DNA from: an uncultured Spirochaetaceae bacterium
GTDB taxonomy: Bacteria; Spirochaetota; Spirochaetia; Treponematales; Treponemataceae
Length of the DNA: 64,000 nucleotides
NCBI GenBank assembly: GCA_902802305.1
Contig: CADCLG010000006.1
Coordinates: 1 to 64,000, forward strand
Direction of reading: 5' to 3'
Part shown: piece after piece, positions 1-9,040 of the stretch
Layout of the letters: each line of letters starts with the position of its first letter
How positions within the stretch are numbered: the first letter of the stretch is position 1
Made by a program: the position numbers and the translations under genes
Notes under the pieces: model-generated
What the model was told of the DNA's origin: nothing
Databases searched by the model: none
What the model saw: the letters and a program-made list of their open reading frames with translations, nothing else

Positions 1-1
1 A

Positions 2-196
2 TGGCTTGATAATAAGCAGCAGTTTGATTATTACATAACTAATACCAGCTGGGGCAACTACACTGACGGCGTTATGTGGAAGTACTATTATGTCATCACA
101 ATGAATAAAGATTTCCCTTCTGGCTCAAAAGTATATATATATGCTGCTGGAAATGATTCTCCCATGTCTGGCTCTGCCGTGTTAGAAATAGAATAG
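2..196 (+). CDS. C-terminal end of an unidentified protein (5' truncated)
   Basis: An open frame enters from the left edge of the window and ends at TAG 194-196, giving the last 64 residues of a protein. The fragment is rich in Tyr, Asn and Gly (for example YYITNTSWGNY and YIYAAGNDSP), a composition typical of secreted or beta-rich surface proteins. No catalytic motif or family is recognisable in so short a piece. A tiny lipoprotein frame follows 14 bases later on the same strand, so the two may be co-transcribed. Function unknown. Confidence 0.6.
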   Translation, partial: WLDNKQQFDYYITNTSWGNYTDGVMWKYYYVITMNKDFPSGSKVYIYAAGNDSPMSGSAVLEIE

Positions 197-210
197 AAGG
201 AACTCAACTA

Positions 211-294
211 ATGTACCACAAAAAGATTTATGCAGCATTATTATCCATTTCTATATTTTCACTTGTTTCTTGTGCAACTACGCTATTAAACTAA
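211..294 (+). CDS. Tiny putative lipoprotein (27 aa)
   Basis: An ATG frame of 27 codons starts with a complete lipoprotein signal: Lys-Lys in the n-region, a hydrophobic stretch, then LVSC followed by ATTLLN and a stop. GAAGGAA lies about 15 bases upstream, a weak and rather distant ribosome-binding site. After processing only about seven residues would remain on the lipidated Cys. It could be a real micro-lipoprotein of the entericidin size class, or the N-terminal stub of a lipoprotein gene truncated by a stop. The next gene starts 12 bases downstream. Confidence 0.4.
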   Translation: MYHKKIYAALLSISIFSLVSCATTLLN

Positions 295-305
295 AGGAAT
301 TTCAT

Positions 306-893
306 ATGAAAAAAATCTTTCTATTACCATTCGTTTTGCTATTATCATTTTCGACTTTTGCCTTTCCTACAAAAGACGTAGAAGTAATGTTTTCTGTTCC
401 TTCAATAATGGGATTAGTATGTGGAAAAAATGCACTACTTTGTCAGGTAGAAGATTATGAGAATGTAGAAAGCAGCCTTAACTTATCAGCCCAGGTTTTT
501 GGAAAAATCAAAACAATACCCGATTTTTGTTTTGCATGGACCTCTGCGGTACATTTTAGTTCACAAAAAGTACAAGATTTCACAAACAATCCTCTTAGTA
601 TAGGAGTTTCTCTTGGAGGTGGATTCTTTTGGAATCTTTTTAATTGCAGCAATGGAACAACAATACTTCCATTAACAGGTGTAAGCATGTTTTTATATCC
701 TGTATATGATTTTCCTGTTGTCAGAAGTCATTATACTCCGTATTGGAAATACAAGGTTGCTGCAGAATTTTCCGTGAATTATACTTTCTGGAGACTTTCG
801 TATTATCCATTTTGTAGAACAATGCTTATGTTCTCAAAAGATTTACCAGGATTTGCATTTGACTGGGGGCTGCTTGTTGGGGTGTATTTATAA
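306..893 (+). CDS. Exported protein, possible outer-membrane barrel
   Basis: The start at 306 is chosen because AAAGGAA sits just upstream and the protein then opens with a classical signal peptide (MKKIFLLPFVLLLSFSTFAF, cleavage probably after the Ala-Phe region); a longer frame from 270 would put 12 extra polar residues before it. The mature part is about 175 residues, rich in aromatic residues and Gly, with alternating hydrophobic stretches and a C-terminus ending in a hydrophobic/aromatic strand (GLLVGVYL). That pattern fits a small outer-membrane beta-barrel or periplasmic beta protein. No named family is recognised. Confidence 0.65.
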   Translation: MKKIFLLPFVLLLSFSTFAFPTKDVEVMFSVPSIMGLVCGKNALLCQVEDYENVESSLNLSAQVFGKIKTIPDFCFAWTSAVHFSSQKVQDFTNNPLSIGVSLGGGFFWNLFNCSNGTTILPLTGVSMFLYPVYDFPVVRSHYTPYWKYKVAAEFSVNYTFWRLSYYPFCRTMLMFSKDLPGFAFDWGLLVGVYL

Positions 894-952
894 TGAAATA
901 TAGAGATTTTGATTATCTTTTTTCATAAGAGCATCAATAATGGGAGAATAAA

Positions 953-1540
953 ATGAAAAACTTAAAATTATTTTTTACATCATTATTTTTGATAACATCA
1001 GTTTTTGTTTCCTGCAATCCGACAGAAACTTCTACAGATCCTTGGTACACGACACAAACTGTTAAATTTTTAATTAAGAATGATTCATCAAAAAATATAG
1101 ACATAAAAATGCATTTTTTCGGGCGTACTGAATCTAACGATGTTTGGCATATTTTGGGCAATTCTAGAGATGAACCATTAACGACGATCGACAATATCGA
1201 ATCAAATGCTGAAAAAGAAATTAAACTCGCTGCAGATGGTTATTCTTTAGCTGATAATGATTTTTCATTTGTTTTAGTTATAGATGACAAAGCATATACA
1301 GGCTTTTCTGAAACAAATTGCAACAATCTTGATGGGAATAATATGGAAATCAACATAGTTCAGCAGAATCTTGGCTACATAGAATTGAATGGTGATGATA
1401 AAGATACGAAAGAAGTTTATAAAGGAACGCTTATACCTATAAAAGAAACAGTTGATAGCAATCACAATTGGGGCATGTATTTTACAGCAGTTGTTTCTGA
1501 TTCCGATGTTGATTTTGCTTTGGATGAATTGGTTTATTAA
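953..1540 (+). CDS. Hypothetical lipoprotein
   Basis: The frame opens with MKNLKLFFTSLFLITSVFVSC, a lipoprotein signal peptide with lipobox FVSC, preceded by GGGAGAA. The mature protein of about 175 residues is acidic and beta-rich (VKFLIKNDSSKNIDIKMHFFG at its start), and resembles small extracytoplasmic immunoglobulin-like or C2-like lipoproteins, but I do not recognise a family. It lies 60 bases after the preceding exported protein on the same strand and before the S41 peptidase cluster, separated from that by about 190 bases holding two copies of ATATGACCT. Confidence 0.7.
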   Translation: MKNLKLFFTSLFLITSVFVSCNPTETSTDPWYTTQTVKFLIKNDSSKNIDIKMHFFGRTESNDVWHILGNSRDEPLTTIDNIESNAEKEIKLAADGYSLADNDFSFVLVIDDKAYTGFSETNCNNLDGNNMEINIVQQNLGYIELNGDDKDTKEVYKGTLIPIKETVDSNHNWGMYFTAVVSDSDVDFALDELVY

Positions 1541-1648
1541 ATCAACCTTTATGGCGCAATAAAAAATCCACGGTATTTAATTGTTATGGGAGATGGTACA
1601 GTTTATTAAAAGTGAACATTCAAGAAATAGAGTCCAAAACATCATGAA

Positions 1649-1678
1649 AATATGACCTTTTTGTACTCGATATGACCT
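1649..1678 (+). repeat. Two direct ATATGACCT copies before the S41 cluster
   Basis: ATATGACCT occurs at 1650-1658 and again at 1670-1678 (the first preceded by an extra A). The same 9-mer with its inverse forms a 10-bp hairpin at 10437-10461, just after the last peptidase gene. The motif could be an operator, since it lies 50-80 bases upstream of the first peptidase start, or a chance repeat. Confidence 0.4.
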
Positions 1679-1727
1679 TGTAATATTCGAAAAATGCATT
1701 ATATAATTATTTTTGGATGGAGATACT

Positions 1728-3161
1728 ATGTATAAAAAAGTTTTATCTTGTGTGCTTGCAATAAGTCTGGCCTTTTGCATTTCTGCTAAAGAAAAATCAA
1801 TAAAGCAGCAGATTCATGAAGATTTTCTATATTTTAAGGAATGTATTACTCAGGCTTATGTAAATTATGATGAAGCAAAAAAGGATTATGGTTTTGATAT
1901 TGATGACTGCATAAAAGAGGCTGAGAAAATGTATCTCAAAAAAAGCGGTCGGAGCAAGGAAATTGACAGGGTATTAATTTCATATTGCATAAACACATAT
2001 TTCTATGATCATTTGGGATTTGTTGATGAACATTTTGGTATAAAAGCACAGTCAGATTTTGTTAATTATTTTGATAGAAATTATGCAAACTTTACAAATA
2101 TTTTCTTTGAAAAGAAAGATGATGATTTTTTTGTTTATAGTTCTGATGAGCTTAAAATAAGAAAAAACGACAAATATACCGGGAATCAGGATTCTCTGAA
2201 AAAATGCATTCATGACGGAAAAATTTTATACAGGTATATCGTAATGGATAAATCTGATTTGACCGAAACTGAGATTTCAATAAACGGAAATACATACAAA
2301 ATAAAATGCTTTTTTGATGGATATGCAAATAAGGAGGATTGGTTTACTTTCAAAGAAACGGACAAATCACTGTATTTTGCACTTAAAGATTGCATGTATA
2401 TTCCAGATGCCTTACATCAAGAGGAATATAATAAGATAACGGAGCAGTTGATTAGTATTTCTCCAGAAAAGAATATAATCCTTGATTTGCGAAGTAATAT
2501 GGGAGGAGATAAACATCTTCTTGAGGAACTTCTGATTCCAATGTTCTATAAAGTTGAATATAAAGATTTTAATAATTATAACACATTGAGCAATATTGTT
2601 TATTCCGGCTCAAAGACATTGAATTCTCTTATGATTTCAGAAGCAAAATTAAAAAATGCTTTGAAATATAATTATTCACTTGAAAGCATGGCTTATTTTA
2701 AGAATGAAGTTGAAGAACAAAAGAAGAATCCTAAAAGATATTACAGCGGACTTGAGAATCTTGGCTATAATTTTTTGCCTCAAAACGGTAATGAAAAACT
2801 GAATGGGACCCTTTATATCCTTTTGGATAGAAGTACAGCCTCTGCTGCCGAACATGGAATTGCATTTTCTTATTTATTCAACAGGGATAAGGTAGTTTTA
2901 ATCGGTACAAACTCCTGTGGCGCCCTTGAATCTGGTGAGGCTTATACTTACACTCTGCCCAATTCAAAAGTTGAAATAGAACTTCCATCCCGAGATTACA
3001 GAAAATCAACACTGCTTATAAACAATCCACATTGGAATGGCGATTCAAAAGGCTTTTATCCTGATTACTGGACATCAAAAGATGAATTGTTGCAAACTTT
3101 GCAGTTTTTAACAGATGATGATTCATTGGCAGAAGCTTACAGAAGCTTTGTCGGGTCTTGA
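1728..3161 (+). CDS. S41-type exported serine peptidase, paralogue 1
   Basis: A 477-residue exported protein. I start it at 1728, after GGATGGAG; it opens with MYKKVLSCVLAISLAFCISA, a signal peptide with a possible loose spirochaetal lipobox. Two regions identify the S41 (C-terminal processing/IRBP-like) peptidase family: ILDLRSNMGG at about 251-260 and TASAAE at about 370-375, where Ser372 aligns with the catalytic serine. An upstream DEH motif (His102) matches the histidine used by nisin-resistance-type S41 enzymes. The C-terminus carries GFYPDYW, shared by all five paralogues here. Probable periplasmic or surface peptidase cutting peptides; substrate unknown. First of five tandem copies. 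Confidence 0.85.
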   Translation: MYKKVLSCVLAISLAFCISAKEKSIKQQIHEDFLYFKECITQAYVNYDEAKKDYGFDIDDCIKEAEKMYLKKSGRSKEIDRVLISYCINTYFYDHLGFVDEHFGIKAQSDFVNYFDRNYANFTNIFFEKKDDDFFVYSSDELKIRKNDKYTGNQDSLKKCIHDGKILYRYIVMDKSDLTETEISINGNTYKIKCFFDGYANKEDWFTFKETDKSLYFALKDCMYIPDALHQEEYNKITEQLISISPEKNIILDLRSNMGGDKHLLEELLIPMFYKVEYKDFNNYNTLSNIVYSGSKTLNSLMISEAKLKNALKYNYSLESMAYFKNEVEEQKKNPKRYYSGLENLGYNFLPQNGNEKLNGTLYILLDRSTASAAEHGIAFSYLFNRDKVVLIGTNSCGALESGEAYTYTLPNSKVEIELPSRDYRKSTLLINNPHWNGDSKGFYPDYWTSKDELLQTLQFLTDDDSLAEAYRSFVGS

Positions 3162-3235
3162 AAAAAGGCAAATGTAACAACAAATACAATATAAAATGAA
3201 TAATTATTGGTATAAATAGCGAGGTTTATTTGTTA

Positions 3236-4693
3236 ATGAAAAAGAAAGTATTTGTTATTTTTTTATTAATTTTTTCAATATTCAATTTACATGGAGCTGA
3301 ATCGCAAAAAGATGTTTATACACTTGTAAAAGAAGATATATCCTATTTTAAAGAAATACTTGAAAATGGTTATGTTTTTTATGATGAATTATATAAAGCA
3401 AATCCAGTAAAATTTAATGAAAAAGATATATTAAAAAAATATAAGAAACTCGAAAAAAAACTAAAAAAGAATACACCCGAAGTTAATTTTGTAAATGGAA
3501 TAAATCAAGATGCACTTTTGTCACCTCTTTGGTATTATTTGCAGGATTTAAAACCCAATGACGGGCATCTATGTATAAAAACAAATAGTGAAACATGGCA
3601 CTTATCCAATAATATCATCTGTTTTAGTTCTGAATATTTTTTTCAAAAAGAAAAAGATAATTTTATTCTCATAGAGTCTCCAGATAAGCTTTTAACAGGC
3701 AAGAAATTTACTGATGATATCTCAAATTTAAAAAAAGTAATAAAAAATAATCAAGAAATGTATATGTTTGCACCTTGTTCTTTTGATTATAGGCAAAACT
3801 CCGCTTCTTTATCTTTGGATGACAAGAATTATACAATTCCAGTAGAAATGATGAATTCTTCTGTGGAAGACAATACTTTTATCAAATTAACTGAAACTTC
3901 AGATTCTTTATATTTTAAAATAAAAGATTTCAGTATAGTCTCAGAAACTTCAAAAGAAAAAGAGTTTTTGGCAGCATTAGATAAAATTCCTCAGAAAATG
4001 AATAATAAAAAATATATAATCTTAGATTTACGAAGTAATTTAGGGGGATATATTTTTTATGCAAAAGAACTTACAGCAGCAATTTATGGAAAAAGAGAAA
4101 TTGAAGCAGAAAGAGAGCTTATTCGGAGTTTTTTCAAATTGGCTGAAGCTGGTGACATTGAACTGAAATCATATATAACAGCCAGAGGATTATATGATGC
4201 TGCAATGAATTCAGATCAAAGTCAAGGCATTATTAAAATGAACAAAAAAAAATTAGAAGAACAAAAGAAGTCCTATCCTAAATATTTTGATGGATTCTTA
4301 ACCCAAATACCAGAAAAAATGCCGTCGGATTATCAGAATACAATAAGTGAAAAGATAATTATTCTTGTTGATTATTATACATTATCAAGTGCCGAAGAAT
4401 GCATAGGATATTTTTATTTTTTGGATGAAAATAATATTACATTAATAGGATTAAATACAGGTGGAACAATGGTAGGTGGACAAATAATTGAATATGAACT
4501 TCCTAATTCAAAACTAAAAATAAAGTTAGCATCCATATCACAGGCAAAAACCCCTCTATTAAATTACATTCCAGCCTGGAAAGGTGAAAACTATGGTTTC
4601 TATCCCGATTATTGGTGTGATGATAAGAATATAGTTTCAACAGTGGTTGCCTTAACAGAAGATAAGGAATTAGAAAAAGTTATAGTGAAATAA
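3236..4693 (+). CDS. S41-type exported serine peptidase, paralogue 2
   Basis: Second member of the tandem peptidase family, about 485 residues. The ATG at 3236 is preferred over the TTG at 3230 because GAGG lies ten bases upstream and the protein then begins MKKKVFVIFLLIFS, a type I signal peptide probably cut near HGA-ES. It keeps the DGH motif near residue 117, the LDLRSNLGG loop and the serine motif as TLSSAEE, plus GFYPDYW near the end. The serine and histidine needed for catalysis are present, so it is likely active. It is markedly divergent from paralogue 1, arguing against a recent duplication. It is followed 32 bases later by a pair of small membrane proteins. Confidence 0.83.
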   Translation: MKKKVFVIFLLIFSIFNLHGAESQKDVYTLVKEDISYFKEILENGYVFYDELYKANPVKFNEKDILKKYKKLEKKLKKNTPEVNFVNGINQDALLSPLWYYLQDLKPNDGHLCIKTNSETWHLSNNIICFSSEYFFQKEKDNFILIESPDKLLTGKKFTDDISNLKKVIKNNQEMYMFAPCSFDYRQNSASLSLDDKNYTIPVEMMNSSVEDNTFIKLTETSDSLYFKIKDFSIVSETSKEKEFLAALDKIPQKMNNKKYIILDLRSNLGGYIFYAKELTAAIYGKREIEAERELIRSFFKLAEAGDIELKSYITARGLYDAAMNSDQSQGIIKMNKKKLEEQKKSYPKYFDGFLTQIPEKMPSDYQNTISEKIIILVDYYTLSSAEECIGYFYFLDENNITLIGLNTGGTMVGGQIIEYELPNSKLKIKLASISQAKTPLLNYIPAWKGENYGFYPDYWCDDKNIVSTVVALTEDKELEKVIVK

Positions 4694-4725
4694 CAGAAAC
4701 TGACATTAAAATTATGGAGGAAATT

Positions 4726-5046
4726 ATGAACACTATGTTTCTGAATGTCATTATCCAGACAATGCCAAAGACTCCGGCAAATGAGTATCGCGATGCTCAG
4801 CTTATTGTAAAATCGCGGGAAGCCTGGAAAAAGGACAGGACAAAATATATCACGCTATTGATTTGTTCTGTTGCAGCTTTTTTCTTGACCGACAAATTCA
4901 AAATACCTTATATCGGCAATTTATTTTTCTTCTTCGGGATTTTTGGATTTCTTGCCGGACTGTTTTTTAGTTTCCGTGCAATTATGGTTTATAAATATTA
5001 TTACGACATCTATAAAGAAGAAGATATAAAAAAATTGGAACAATAA
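4726..5046 (+). CDS. Small two-helix membrane protein A
   Basis: A 106-residue protein starting at 4726, after GGAGGAA. It has a polar N-terminal region (about 45 residues) and two hydrophobic helices, near ITLLICSVAAFFL and LFFFFGIFGFLAGLFF, followed by RAIMVYKYY and a charged tail. This helical pair and the RAI/YK turn recur in the next gene, so the two are paralogues. No enzyme motif is visible. Position inside the S41 peptidase cluster suggests a membrane partner of the exported peptidases, but this is inference from location only. Confidence 0.7.
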   Translation: MNTMFLNVIIQTMPKTPANEYRDAQLIVKSREAWKKDRTKYITLLICSVAAFFLTDKFKIPYIGNLFFFFGIFGFLAGLFFSFRAIMVYKYYYDIYKEEDIKKLEQ

Positions 5047-5064
5047 CGGGGGCGTATAAAAAAA

Positions 5065-5373
5065 ATGACATACTATTGGCTGAATCTCCTTAAAAAAACT
5101 TTAAAACATGAAGAAAATCCGGAAGGTAATAAAAGCGAAAGATTTATTCTCCGTGAGCGTGGATATTACAAATCCTGGATAATTAATAATATCCTGATAT
5201 TTTTTGTTTCCCTAGCAGTATTTCTCTGCCTTACAAAAGTTCATTATGCTGGTCCTCTGTTCTTTTTAGCTGGTTTCTGCGGAATGTGTATTTCCATTCT
5301 GCATGGTTTCAGGTCAATCTTGATATACAAGAATTATGATGAACTTGAGAATGAATGTAAAAAGGTTGAATAG
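5065..5373 (+). CDS. Small two-helix membrane protein B (paralogue of the preceding gene)
   Basis: A 102-residue protein beginning 18 bases after the previous stop, with a GGGGG run upstream as a poor ribosome site. Like its neighbour it has a charged N-terminal segment, two hydrophobic helices (IFFVSLAVFLCL and LFFLAGFCGMCISIL) and then FRSILIYKNY with an acidic tail. The shared layout and the R-(A/S)-I-(M/L)-(V/I)-YK signature show an old tandem duplication. Two similar helical hairpins made from adjacent genes suggest a hetero-oligomer. Function unknown. Confidence 0.7.
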   Translation: MTYYWLNLLKKTLKHEENPEGNKSERFILRERGYYKSWIINNILIFFVSLAVFLCLTKVHYAGPLFFLAGFCGMCISILHGFRSILIYKNYDELENECKKVE

Positions 5374-5466
5374 AAAAAAATAATATGAAATACAGACAAC
5401 AATTTGATTCATCTGATTGTGGACGAGTATGGCGGCATTTATGAAACCAGTAAGTTTAATATAAAT

Positions 5467-6822
5467 ATGCGGAAGTTTTTATTTATTTTTTGTAGTATTA
5501 TTTTGTTCTCATCATGCATAAAGAAAAATGAAAAAGAATATTTAACGAAAAAAGAAATTCTAGAAGATTGCAAGATATTAGAAAACTATTTGAAAACTAG
5601 TTATATTCTATATGCAGAAAATTTAAAGATGAATCCAGAATTAATAAATTTAAAAGATGATATAGTAAATTCTGTATTCACGCAAAATAAAAAGGAAATC
5701 ACAATAGAGGATTTCCAAAAGGCTATAACAGCTGAATTAGTAAAAAAAATTGCAATTCCTGATTCACACTTGACAGTTTTTTCTTCAAATAAGATTAATC
5801 AGATTTTTTCATCTAAAAAACTATATTACTCAGACATTTTATTTATAGAAAAGAATGGGAAATATTATGTTTATGATTCTTCAGATGATAATATTCGTAT
5901 AGGCGATGAATTTACTGGAAATGTTGATAATCTTTTTATGACTATAAAAAATGATATTTGCTGTTATCAATATGGAGTTATGTCTAATAAAATGATTAAA
6001 TCATGCTTAATTTTAGTAAATGGTAATAGCTATCAGATAAGAGTCTTTAATACAAAAAATAATAATGAACAAAATAATTACGACGAAAAAAAATCTGTTA
6101 TCATTCCAAATATTGATTTTGCTATAAATAATAACGAGGCAGCAAAAGCTTTTAATATTCCGTCTGATATGAGCAATTATAACCTTATTATTGATTTGCG
6201 AAATAATAACGGGGGAATTATTGATAACTGTATTATATATTTGAATGAGCTTTTATTTAGTGGAAATGAGCTAGAAAAATTAAATTTATTAAATAAGATT
6301 CAAACTCAAACACAAAAAACATTATTATCTGGAAATGTTTTACAGGCAAATTATAAACTGGCAAAAGAGAGGCATGTTTCAAAAGCAATTTTGTTTAGAA
6401 TTAAAATTAGTGAAATATTTTTTAAGTTATTTAATATAAAAAATATTTCGGATGAAACAAAAAATACTGATATCAATGATATTACGTTAGATTACTCAAA
6501 GCTTCCTAAAAAAATAATAGTTTTGATAAATAATCAAACATCTTCAGCAGCAGAATTGTTTCTTGCAGACTTATATATGATTGGCAAAGAACGTGTTGTA
6601 ACAATTGGCGAAAATACGTCTGGATGTATTTCATTAATAGGAAATTATAAATACATACTTAAAAATTCAAAAATTGGAATTTGTCTGTCTAATATTGATG
6701 AAAGAAGTATTAGTCAACTCCAGAATCCAAAGTTTAAAGGTGAACTTAAAGGATTTTTTCCTGATTATTGGACGATAAACGGTGATATATCTGACTATAT
6801 AAAATTTGTTTTTAAGGAGTAA
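5467..6822 (+). CDS. S41-type peptidase lipoprotein, paralogue 3
   Basis: Third S41 paralogue, about 451 residues. I place the start at 5467, where the protein opens MRKFLFIFCSIILFSSC with a clear lipobox; no good ribosome site is visible, and an upstream in-frame ATG at 5404 would bury the signal peptide. DSH near residue 104, LIIDLRNNNGG and TSSAAE carry the histidine, glycine-rich loop and serine of the family, and GFFPDYW lies near the C-terminus. Unlike its neighbours it is a lipoprotein, so it should be membrane anchored. It is AT-richer than paralogues 1 and 5. The next gene begins 3 bases after its stop. Confidence 0.82.
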   Translation: MRKFLFIFCSIILFSSCIKKNEKEYLTKKEILEDCKILENYLKTSYILYAENLKMNPELINLKDDIVNSVFTQNKKEITIEDFQKAITAELVKKIAIPDSHLTVFSSNKINQIFSSKKLYYSDILFIEKNGKYYVYDSSDDNIRIGDEFTGNVDNLFMTIKNDICCYQYGVMSNKMIKSCLILVNGNSYQIRVFNTKNNNEQNNYDEKKSVIIPNIDFAINNNEAAKAFNIPSDMSNYNLIIDLRNNNGGIIDNCIIYLNELLFSGNELEKLNLLNKIQTQTQKTLLSGNVLQANYKLAKERHVSKAILFRIKISEIFFKLFNIKNISDETKNTDINDITLDYSKLPKKIIVLINNQTSSAAELFLADLYMIGKERVVTIGENTSGCISLIGNYKYILKNSKIGICLSNIDERSISQLQNPKFKGELKGFFPDYWTINGDISDYIKFVFKE

Positions 6823-6825
6823 AAA

Positions 6826-7302
6826 ATGTTAGATGATAATTCTGCTTTATTTTGGGGGTTTGTTTTTATAGAATTTATAAGTTTTATATTTATTAAATTC
6901 TGGGGAAAAAAAATAATACCTACTTTTATTTCAGGATTTTTATTTTCTTTTGTTATTTTAAATTATATTTCATTTTTTGATGAAAAAACTGCTTTAAATG
7001 TCATTTTACCATTAATTGGCACAAGTTCATTGGTGTTACTAATTTGCTTGTCTCTAAAAGAAAACGATTCTCTCCAAATATTAAAACGTAAAAGCATTTA
7101 TTTAGCTTCGGCGGCTTGTCTGGTAATGGGAAAAATCTGTTCTGATAAAAAAAATTATATTTTCGATGGAATAAGTTATTCTTTTTTTGAAATAGAAAAT
7201 AGTCATGGTTGTGATCCTGGTTCTTTAGGGACAGGCGGTGGACCAGTTGATCCAAGAAAAGGAACTTCGTCTGGTGGACCAACTGGTGGCGGTAGAAAAT
7301 AA
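6826..7302 (+). CDS. Multi-helix membrane protein with Gly/Pro-rich tail
   Basis: A 158-residue protein beginning 3 bases after the S41 paralogue 3 stop, with AAGGAG inside that gene's tail, so the two are translationally coupled. It has about four hydrophobic segments in residues 1-110 and then a soluble tail with GCDPGSLGTGGGPVDP and SGGPTGGGRK. The tail is low in hydrophobic residues and looks flexible and exposed. I do not recognise a family. The coupling suggests it works with the peptidase before it; whether its tail is a substrate, a tether or neither cannot be told from sequence. Confidence 0.65.
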   Translation: MLDDNSALFWGFVFIEFISFIFIKFWGKKIIPTFISGFLFSFVILNYISFFDEKTALNVILPLIGTSSLVLLICLSLKENDSLQILKRKSIYLASAACLVMGKICSDKKNYIFDGISYSFFEIENSHGCDPGSLGTGGGPVDPRKGTSSGGPTGGGRK

Positions 7303-7353
7303 AGAATAGTTAATCGTAGTTGCAATTATTCTTTACATAACTAATAATTTAAT

Positions 7354-8838
7354 ATGAAAAAAATATCTTTTTTATTTATCTTCACAATATTTTTGACGGA
7401 GATTTTTCCTATGGAAAACAAAAGTAATTCAAAAACTATCTCAACATCTGAAGCCCTTCAAGATTTAGAGCAGTTTTATTTTACGCTGCAAAAATGTTCT
7501 CTTGCTTATTATTTATCAAGTGAACAGGAAAAAAAAGAAATAGAAAGTCGCTATAATAATTATAGAGAAGAGCTTTTAAAGAAAAAAGCTGTTTCCAAAA
7601 AAGATTGTTATGATGAAAAACAAATAAATACATTTGATTTTTATACTGAATTAACAAAAATTATGGGAAAAGTGTTAAAAGACAAGCATTCTTCGCTAAT
7701 ATACGAAGAAAATGAAGATATAATTAGATATAAGTTTGCGGAAGATTTTATTCCGTATTTTTCTTCTGATTATTACTTAAAAAAAAACAATTATTTTGTT
7801 GAGCAGTCAAACAAAATAATAAAAAATACCTACAAGCTTTTATGCGAATGTAAAAATGAAGAAATCAGACAGAATACCCCTTATATGATTCCTATAATAC
7901 ATAACAATAAAGAATTATATAAAATTGTGTTTTTTTCCGATACAAACGATAAGAACATTTGTTATACAGATGATTCAAAAAAATATGTTTTCTATCGAAG
8001 TGATTTTGATTATTCAAAATGGAATGTTTATAATTCAATTTATAACAATGCAGAATCTGCATATTGGTGCTGTCCTTATTTTTATTTTGAACCTGCCGTA
8101 AAGGAAAATCTTTTTAATGCATTCAGCAAGTCTGCTAAATCATCAGTAAATAAAAATATAATTTTTATAGATAACAGAACTAACCAAGGAGGCTCACCAT
8201 TTTATCATATACAGTTGTTGTTTGAATTGTTCGGCTTGGATTTAAATATTTTTACAGACTATATAGCAAATCTTGATTATTCTAAAAATCCAATTGAAGG
8301 AAGTGCCTTGCTTTCAAAGCTGGTTGCTGAACAAAACATTCGAGTTTATGAAAATCAAAAAAAATATACTGAGACAGAAACAGAGGATATAAAATATTGG
8401 CGTAATGTGTATCAGACATATTCAAATGATAAAGTAGATTTCTTACTAGAAAATGCAAATATACCTTGGTTGCATAACAAAGAAATTACAAATAGCATAA
8501 AATTTAAAGGTCTGATAGTTTTTATTATAGATTATGAAAGCGTTTCGTGGGGAGAATTATTTTATGATTATATAAAGTCGGGCTTTAATTATAAAAATAT
8601 AATTCTTGTAGGGACTAATTCTAATGGTAGTGCCACTTATGGAAATCCCTTTGTATATACTCTTAAGAATTCAGGAATAAAAATGAGACTATCTTCTAGA
8701 ACTGATGACAGTGTAAATGATTCCAATTATTACAGACAAAATATAGAAGGAAAAGGCTTTTTCCCAGACTATTGGGTAAGCACGGAAGCAGAATTAGCAG
8801 AACTGATTGATTATTTGTATAAGCAGAATGTAAAATGA
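7354..8838 (+). CDS. S41-like exported protein, paralogue 4 (degenerate active-site region)
   Basis: A 494-residue member of the same family and the most divergent. It begins MKKISFLFIFTIFLTEIF, an export signal, with no obvious ribosome site. The histidine motif is DKH, the glycine loop is reduced to IDNRTNQGG, and the usual TASAAE has become SVSWGE: the serine is kept but the Ala-Ala that shapes the oxyanion region is Trp-Gly. NSNGS and GFFPDYW are kept. It may be an inactive or altered-specificity paralogue, or a binding protein derived from a peptidase. About 200 bases of apparently featureless sequence follow before paralogue 5. Confidence 0.75.
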   Translation: MKKISFLFIFTIFLTEIFPMENKSNSKTISTSEALQDLEQFYFTLQKCSLAYYLSSEQEKKEIESRYNNYREELLKKKAVSKKDCYDEKQINTFDFYTELTKIMGKVLKDKHSSLIYEENEDIIRYKFAEDFIPYFSSDYYLKKNNYFVEQSNKIIKNTYKLLCECKNEEIRQNTPYMIPIIHNNKELYKIVFFSDTNDKNICYTDDSKKYVFYRSDFDYSKWNVYNSIYNNAESAYWCCPYFYFEPAVKENLFNAFSKSAKSSVNKNIIFIDNRTNQGGSPFYHIQLLFELFGLDLNIFTDYIANLDYSKNPIEGSALLSKLVAEQNIRVYENQKKYTETETEDIKYWRNVYQTYSNDKVDFLLENANIPWLHNKEITNSIKFKGLIVFIIDYESVSWGELFYDYIKSGFNYKNIILVGTNSNGSATYGNPFVYTLKNSGIKMRLSSRTDDSVNDSNYYRQNIEGKGFFPDYWVSTEAELAELIDYLYKQNVK

Positions 8839-9040
8839 AAAAGAAAGAACTGTATTATTCACCCATTCAGGCAGAATCCAAAGCGAAGTTACCATGGAAG
8901 ATTTGTTTGAAAATTAGAAGGATTAAAATTATTATCAAAATGATTTATTTAAGCTGGTTTTATTTATCAGTGATGAATTTCAGACGTTCCAATTAATTAA
9001 AGAACTGATATGGATTTCGTGAAGTCAAAAGGAGGTTTCT

